Assembly: GCF_023115465.1 (NCBI RefSeq)
Contig: NZ_CP096034.1
Location: forward strand, 1,116,001-1,180,000
Source: Gottfriedia acidiceleris
GTDB taxonomy: Bacteria; Bacillota; Bacilli; Bacillales; Bacillaceae_G
Direction of reading: 5' to 3'
Length of the DNA stretch: 64,000 nucleotides
Shown here piece by piece: positions 59,417-64,000 of this stretch (positions within the stretch are counted from its first letter, which is position 1; the number at the start of each line of letters is the position of its first letter). The position numbers and the translations under genes are program-made. The notes under the pieces were generated by a model, which was given only the letters and a program-made list of their open reading frames with translations, was not told the origin of the DNA and made no database searches.

Positions 59417-60682
59417 ATGTCGATTAATATCCCAAGAGGTACTCAGGATCTTTTACCTGGTACGATTGAAAAATGGCAGTATATTGAAAAGTTTGCACGA
59501 GACTTATGCAAACGATATAACTATAACGAAATTCGTACACCAATCTTTGAACATACAGAATTATTCCAACGTGGTGTTGGAGATACAACGGATATTGTTC
59601 AAAAAGAAATGTACACATTTACTGATCGTGGAGATCGTCAATTAACATTACGTCCAGAAGGTACTGCTTCAATTGCTCGTTCTTATGTTGAAAATAAAAT
59701 GTACGGCAATAGCAATCAACCTAATAAATTGTATTATATCGGTCCTATGTTCCGTTATGAACGTCCACAGGCTGGTCGCTATCGTCAGTTCGTACAATTC
59801 GGTATCGAAGCTTTAGGTAGTAATGATCCATCTATCGATGCAGAAGTATTAGCTCTATCAATGGATTTATATCGTGGTCTTGGATTGAAAAATGTTAAGT
59901 TAGTTCTTAATAGTTTAGGTGACTTAGAAAGCCGTAAAGCACACCGTGAAGCGCTTGTGAATCATTTTAAACCGGTAGCACATGAGTTGTGTAGTGATTG
60001 TAATAATCGTTTAGAAACTAATCCATTACGTGTTTTAGATTGTAAAAAGGATCACGATCACCCTTCAATGAAGACAGCACCGTCGATTTTAGAATATTTA
60101 AATGAAGAATCTATGAACTATTTCAAAGCTGTTCAATCTTACTTAACAGCTATGAAAATTCCGTTTGAGATTGATGCAAATTTAGTACGTGGTTTAGATT
60201 ATTATAATCACACTGTTTTTGAAATCATGTTAGAAGGTAAAGGATTTGGAACAATTTCAACTTTAAGTGGCGGCGGTCGCTATAACGGATTAGTTGAAGA
60301 AATCGGTGGCCCTAATACACCTGGTATTGGTTTCGCATTAAGTATCGAGCGTTTAATACTAGCTCTTGAAACAGAAGGAATTGAACTTCCTATTCAACAA
60401 GAAATGGATGTATTCCTAATTGGACTTGGAGAAGAAGTGAAAAAAGAAGCGACTGCTATTTTATATCAATTGCGTAAAGCTGGTCTTGTTTGTGAAAAAG
60501 ATTACCAAGATCGTAAAATAAAAGCGCAATTTAAAGCAGCGGAACGTTATAAAGCAAAATATGTAGCGGTTCTAGGTGAAGAAGAATTATCTCGAGGTGT
60601 CATTAATTTAAAAGACCAAGAGACAGGTGTACAAGAAGAAGTTGCATTAGACATCTTTGTAAAATACGTAAGCTCTAAATAA
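59417..60682 (+). CDS. hisS: Histidyl-tRNA synthetase
   Basis: Class II synthetase. The 421 residues have motif 2 [15 protein letters not shown], the histidine-A loop [19 protein letters not shown] and motif 3 [11 protein letters not shown], plus the C-terminal anticodon-binding domain (about 330-420). The open frame reaches into the T-box leader, but AGGAGG precedes ATG 59417 and gives the family start [15 protein letters not shown]. Confidence 0.98.
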   Translation: MSINIPRGTQDLLPGTIEKWQYIEKFARDLCKRYNYNEIRTPIFEHTELFQRGVGDTTDIVQKEMYTFTDRGDRQLTLRPEGTASIARSYVENKMYGNSNQPNKLYYIGPMFRYERPQAGRYRQFVQFGIEALGSNDPSIDAEVLALSMDLYRGLGLKNVKLVLNSLGDLESRKAHREALVNHFKPVAHELCSDCNNRLETNPLRVLDCKKDHDHPSMKTAPSILEYLNEESMNYFKAVQSYLTAMKIPFEIDANLVRGLDYYNHTVFEIMLEGKGFGTISTLSGGGRYNGLVEEIGGPNTPGIGFALSIERLILALETEGIELPIQQEMDVFLIGLGEEVKKEATAILYQLRKAGLVCEKDYQDRKIKAQFKAAERYKAKYVAVLGEEELSRGVINLKDQETGVQEEVALDIFVKYVSSK

Positions 60683-60701
60683 ACAAATGGGGGAATTGAA
60701 A

Positions 60702-62471
60702 ATGGAACAACGAACGCATTTATGTGGAGAACTAAGGGAATCACATATTGGTCAAAGTGTAACACTTAAAGGATGGGTACAAAAAAGACGTGATTTAGGT
60801 GGATTAATTTTTATTGATTTACGTGACCGTTCTGGACTTGTACAAATCGTTTTTAATCCTGAAACTTCAGGTGAAGCTTTAGCTCTAGCTGAAACTGTAC
60901 GTAATGAGTTTATTCTTCACGTTCACGGGAAAGTAGTATCTCGTGGTGAAGGTACTGCTAATACAAATCTTGAAACGGGAGCAATTGAAGTTTCTGTTGA
61001 AAAGCTTGAGATTATTAATAAAGCTAAGAATCCTCCATTTGCAATTGAAAATAAAACGGAGGTAGCAGAAGACCTTCGTTTAAAATATCGTTATTTAGAT
61101 CTACGTCGTCCAGTTATGTATGACACATTTAAATTACGTTCAAAAATTACAAAATCAATTCGTGATTTCTTAGATGGTGAAGACTTCTTAGAAGTTGAAA
61201 CGCCAATTTTAACGAAGAGTACACCAGAAGGAGCTCGTGACTATTTAGTACCTAGCCGTGTACACCCTGGTGAGTTTTATGCATTACCACAATCACCTCA
61301 AATTTTTAAACAATTATTAATGGTTTCAGGATTTGAACGCTATTTCCAAATTGCACGATGCTTCCGTGACGAAGATTTACGTGCTGATCGTCAACCAGAA
61401 TTTACTCAAATAGACATTGAAACTAGCTTCCTTTCTCAAGAGGAAATAATGGAAATGTCTGAAAGAATGATGGTTAAAATGATGAAGGAAACAAAAGGTG
61501 TTGAACTAGTTACACCGCTTCCTCGTATGAGCTATGATGAAGCGATGAATCGTTACGGTTCAGATAAGCCTGATACACGTTTCGGATTAGAGTTAATTGA
61601 TGTTTCTTCTTTCGCTAAAGAAAGTGGATTTAAAGTATTTACTTCAGCTGTTGAAAACGGTGGCCAAGTGAAATGTTTAAATGTAAAAGGTCAAGCAGCA
61701 AATTATTCTCGAAAAGACATCGATGGTCTTCAAGAATATGCCGGTCGTTATGGAGCAAAAGGTCTTGCCTGGTTAAAACTTGAAGAAGATGGTTTCAAAG
61801 GTCCAATCGCTAAATTCTTTAGTGAAGAAGAATTTGCTACATTAAAATTAGCTGTAGAAGCCCAAGCAGGAGACTTAATATTATTCGTAGCTTCAGATGC
61901 TTCAGTAGTTGCAAATAGCTTAGGCGCACTTCGATTAAAACTAGGTAAAGACTTAGATTTAATTGATCAATCTAAATTCAATTTCTTATGGGTTACTGAC
62001 TGGCCATTACTTGAGTATGATGCAGATTTAAATCGTTATTTTGCTGCTCATCATCCATTCACTTCACCTGTTCGTGAAGATATTGATAAATTAGATACTG
62101 ATCCAGGTAGCGTAAAAGCTCAAGCTTATGACTTAGTACTAAATGGTTACGAGCTTGGTGGAGGATCAGTTCGAATTTACGAAAGAGATATACAAGAAAA
62201 AATGTTCAAATGCTTAGGTTTTTCTGAAGAAGAAGCACAAGCACAGTTTGGTTTCTTAATGGAAGCATTTGAATACGGAACTCCACCACACGGCGGAATT
62301 GCGCTAGGTTTAGACCGTATTGTTATGTTACTTGCAGGTCGCACAAATTTACGTGACACAATTGCATTCCCTAAAACAGCATCAGCAAGTTGCTTATTAA
62401 CAAATGCACCAAGTCCAGTTTCTTCTGCACAATTAGAAGAATTAGCGTTAAAAACAACTGTAGAAGAGTAA
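60702..62471 (+). CDS. aspS: Aspartyl-tRNA synthetase
   Basis: Class II synthetase. The 589 residues have an N-terminal OB-fold anticodon domain (about 15-105), motif 2 [19 protein letters not shown], the bacterial GAD insertion (about 290-420) and motif 3 [16 protein letters not shown] 60687 is inside the GGGGG binding site, so 60702 is preferred. It is co-transcribed with hisS under the His T-box. Confidence 0.98.
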   Translation: MEQRTHLCGELRESHIGQSVTLKGWVQKRRDLGGLIFIDLRDRSGLVQIVFNPETSGEALALAETVRNEFILHVHGKVVSRGEGTANTNLETGAIEVSVEKLEIINKAKNPPFAIENKTEVAEDLRLKYRYLDLRRPVMYDTFKLRSKITKSIRDFLDGEDFLEVETPILTKSTPEGARDYLVPSRVHPGEFYALPQSPQIFKQLLMVSGFERYFQIARCFRDEDLRADRQPEFTQIDIETSFLSQEEIMEMSERMMVKMMKETKGVELVTPLPRMSYDEAMNRYGSDKPDTRFGLELIDVSSFAKESGFKVFTSAVENGGQVKCLNVKGQAANYSRKDIDGLQEYAGRYGAKGLAWLKLEEDGFKGPIAKFFSEEEFATLKLAVEAQAGDLILFVASDASVVANSLGALRLKLGKDLDLIDQSKFNFLWVTDWPLLEYDADLNRYFAAHHPFTSPVREDIDKLDTDPGSVKAQAYDLVLNGYELGGGSVRIYERDIQEKMFKCLGFSEEEAQAQFGFLMEAFEYGTPPHGGIALGLDRIVMLLAGRTNLRDTIAFPKTASASCLLTNAPSPVSSAQLEELALKTTVEE

Positions 62472-62474
62472 AAT

Positions 62475-62521
62475 AAAAAGGAAGGGTGAAGGAATTAATT
62501 TTCTTAATCCTTTCCTTTTTA
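62475..62521 (+). terminator. Intrinsic terminator after hisS-aspS
   Basis: A long hairpin with outer arms AAAAAGGAA / TTCCTTTTT and inner pairing GGAATTAA / TTAATCC, ending in T5. Confidence 0.82.
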
Positions 62522-62564
62522 TTGTTGAAGGATTAAGTAAAATTCTGTTTTTTTTAATTCAAGC

Positions 62565-62594
62565 TTGATGTAATTAGCTTGTATCATGTATATT
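62565..62594 (+). promoter_or_regulatory. Candidate sigma-A promoter of tcdA
   Basis: TTGATG, 18 bases, TATATT. Confidence 0.55.
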
Positions 62595-62635
62595 TAAATC
62601 ATTGTAATCTGATTAAGATAGTGGGAGTTGAATAA

Positions 62636-63403
62636 ATGTTACACCAATTTTCTCGTAATGAACTTGCTTTTGGTAAAGCAGGTTTAGAGCGATTACAAAA
62701 CAGTACGGTAGCTATTTTAGGTATTGGAGGCGTTGGCTCATTTTCTGCAGAAGCTTTAGCGCGTTCTGGAGTTGGACGTTTAATACTAGTGGATAAAGAT
62801 GTAATTGATATTACAAACGTGAATAGACAAATTCATGCTTTATTATCAACAGTTGGAGAGCCTAAAGTAGAAATGATGAAGCAACGTATTCTTGAGATTA
62901 ATCCTGAATGCGAAGTAATTACACATAGAATGTTTTATACAGAAGAAACATTCGAAAAGTTTTTCGAAATTCCATTAGATTATGTAATTGATGCTTCTGA
63001 TACAATTACATATAAAATTCACTTAATTAAAGAATGTCGTCGCCGTGGAATTCCACTTATTTCAAGTATGGGTGCTGCTAATAAGATGGATCCGACTCGA
63101 TTTAAAATTGCTGATATATCAAAAACAACTCACGATCCTATTGCAAAGGTTATTCGAACTAAACTTCGCAAAGAAGGTATTCAAAAAGGAGTAACAGTTG
63201 TCTATTCAGATGAAAGTCCTATTGTTATTCGTGAAGATGTACGTAAAGAAATCGTACCAGATGAAAATACAAAGATTCGAAAAGCGAAAATGCCACCATC
63301 TTCAAACGCTTTTGTACCTTCGGTTGCTGGCTTAATAGCAGCTAGTCATGCAGTACGTGAATTAATTAAAGATATTGAAATTATGCGTGTAGGTAAAGAA
63401 TAA
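62636..63403 (+). CDS. tcdA: tRNA threonylcarbamoyladenosine dehydratase
   Basis: E1/ThiF-like ATP enzyme that cyclises t6A37 in ANN-decoding tRNAs. The 255 residues (YrvM length) show the adenylation motif ILGIGGVGSFSAEALARSG, DKDVIDITNVNRQ and KMPPSSNAFVPSVAG near the end. It lies after aspS, as in B. subtilis. GGGAG precedes the ATG. Some annotations call this a generic ThiF protein; the sequence length and locus favour TcdA. Confidence 0.95.
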   Translation: MLHQFSRNELAFGKAGLERLQNSTVAILGIGGVGSFSAEALARSGVGRLILVDKDVIDITNVNRQIHALLSTVGEPKVEMMKQRILEINPECEVITHRMFYTEETFEKFFEIPLDYVIDASDTITYKIHLIKECRRRGIPLISSMGAANKMDPTRFKIADISKTTHDPIAKVIRTKLRKEGIQKGVTVVYSDESPIVIREDVRKEIVPDENTKIRKAKMPPSSNAFVPSVAGLIAASHAVRELIKDIEIMRVGKE

Positions 63404-63423
63404 CCAATGATTAAATATTGCTC

Positions 63424-63453
63424 ACTGTAGGAATTAATTTCCTACAGTTTTTT
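63424..63453 (+). terminator. Intrinsic terminator after tcdA
   Basis: Arms ACTGTAGGAA / TTCCTACAGT with a six-base loop and seven T. Confidence 0.93.
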
Positions 63454-63494
63454 TATTTATTAATGTAAAAACTACCTTCAATAGGAGGTGTTTG

Positions 63495-63743
63495 ATGTTG
63501 AATAGAGCTTTCAAAGTATTTTGTACTTTCGGATTATCATTATCAATATTAACTGCTTGTAATAGTACAAGTGACGTGGAAAAAGATTCAAAACAGCATC
63601 ATGTAGATAATTTATCCAATCGGATTAATGTTAAGTATAAAAAGAAAAATAATGTTGTCGAGAAAAATGGTAAGGTTGGGAAAGATGGCGTCGTTAACGA
63701 TATGGAATCGATTGAAATGAATAAACGTAAGCCTAATAAATAA
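63495..63743 (+). CDS. Small lipoprotein of unknown function
   Basis: An 82-residue product with a signal peptide and lipobox ILTAC (CTFGLSLSILTACNSTSD), then a short K/N/D-rich polar tail. ATG 63495 is 6 bases from GGAGG and is preferred over the TTG one codon earlier. No family is recognised. It is followed by a terminator that also serves the opposing gene. Confidence 0.75.
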   Translation: MLNRAFKVFCTFGLSLSILTACNSTSDVEKDSKQHHVDNLSNRINVKYKKKNNVVEKNGKVGKDGVVNDMESIEMNKRKPNK

Positions 63744-63771
63744 AAAAGACCCCCAAATTATTGGGGGTTTC
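63743..63771. terminator. Bidirectional terminator at the right end
   Basis: Arms GACCCCCAA / TTGGGGGTT with an A6 tract on the left, so it is a strong terminator for the minus-strand gene and a weaker one for the lipoprotein gene. Confidence 0.8.
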
Positions 63772-63809
63772 AGTCTGCTTAAATACATTACGGTATAGGT
63801 AAAAGGATA

Positions 63810-64000
63810 TTACATATTTAAATCCTTCTCATTTTTAGCACTATTCTTACGTCTTCTCCCAAATTGACGTCCAATTAGAGAAATAACTAATAGTCCAACT
63901 ACAAGAAGTAGAATTTGAAGATATGATAAGTTAAAGTATTTAGCACCTGTAACAATTAAAAGTGTAGATAACGTACCTTTAATAATAAAAAATATAATAA
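63810..64000 (-). CDS. C-terminal part of a membrane protein, cut by the window edge
   Basis: The minus strand is open from the window end to a TAA at 63810-63812, giving 63 residues. There are two hydrophobic stretches (IIFFIIKGTLSTLLIV and LSYLQILLLVVGLLVISLIG) and a basic tail GRQFGRRRKNS. Only the end is visible; the family is not recognised. A terminator with a minus-strand U tract lies 39 bases downstream of its stop. Confidence 0.65.
   Translation of the reverse strand, partial: IIFFIIKGTLSTLLIVTGAKYFNLSYLQILLLVVGLLVISLIGRQFGRRRKNSAKNEKDLNM

Overview
This window is a chromosomal core segment of a low-G+C, endospore-forming bacterium of the Bacillaceae. The support is strong Bacillus-type synteny (hemB-hemL-spoVID-ysxE; valS-folC-spoIIB; maf-radC-mreBCD-minCD-spoIVFAB; rplU-prp-rpmA-spo0B-obg; nadSR/nadBCA; safA-coxA-bofC-ruvAB-queA-tgt-yajC; spoVB-comN-secDF-recJ-apt-rel-dtd; hisS-aspS-tcdA), purine-rich Shine-Dalgarno sites, many TTG starts, T-box leaders and sigma-E-like promoters. 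I see no transposase, integrase, phage, rRNA, tRNA or CRISPR array. The species cannot be fixed from the window.

Layout. 1-2.4 kb: end of a haem operon. 2.9-6.6 kb: spore coat/encasement genes (spoVID, ysxE) and convergent spo0M. 6.8-11.2 kb: T-box valS and folC. 11.2-14.1 kb: a membrane GAF-GGDEF protein absent from the B. subtilis order, then spoIIB. 15-22.3 kb: maf, radC, mreBCD, minCD and spoIVFAB (cell shape, division site, pro-sigma-K processing). 23-28.4 kb: an orphan glycosyltransferase, RNase G, the L21-leader ribosomal operon with the L27-processing protease, spo0B and obg. 28.9-34.2 kb: the NAD de novo locus, with divergent nadSR and nadBCA apparently sharing one operator. 34.4-40.4 kb: a strongly repeat-expanded safA, a coxA-like lipoprotein gene, a TetR/GNAT pair and bofC. 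41.2-51.5 kb: ruvAB, queA, tgt, yajC, yrzE, yrbG, spoVB, comN and secDF. 51.6-63.7 kb: a cation efflux protein, recJ, apt, rel, dtd, two small genes, T-box hisS with aspS, tcdA and a small lipoprotein. A minus-strand membrane protein is cut by the right edge.

The most unusual feature is a family of three ~490-504 bp non-coding elements (14107, 22452, 37891). Each sits directly 3' of a gene's intrinsic terminator in the same orientation, has 8-bp terminal inverted repeats (TGTTGAAA/TTTCAACA), carries a GC-rich structured 127-bp core, and has all or part of that terminator duplicated on its far side. This looks like a non-autonomous element that targets terminators and restores them. Other points: SafA has about 38 tandem repeats and an internal start with its own ribosome binding site; YsxE has a degenerate kinase active site; comC is missing between spoIIB and maf; the single NadR-type dyad contains both divergent -35 boxes; and perfect hairpins of unknown role lie between mreB and mreC and upstream of spo0B.
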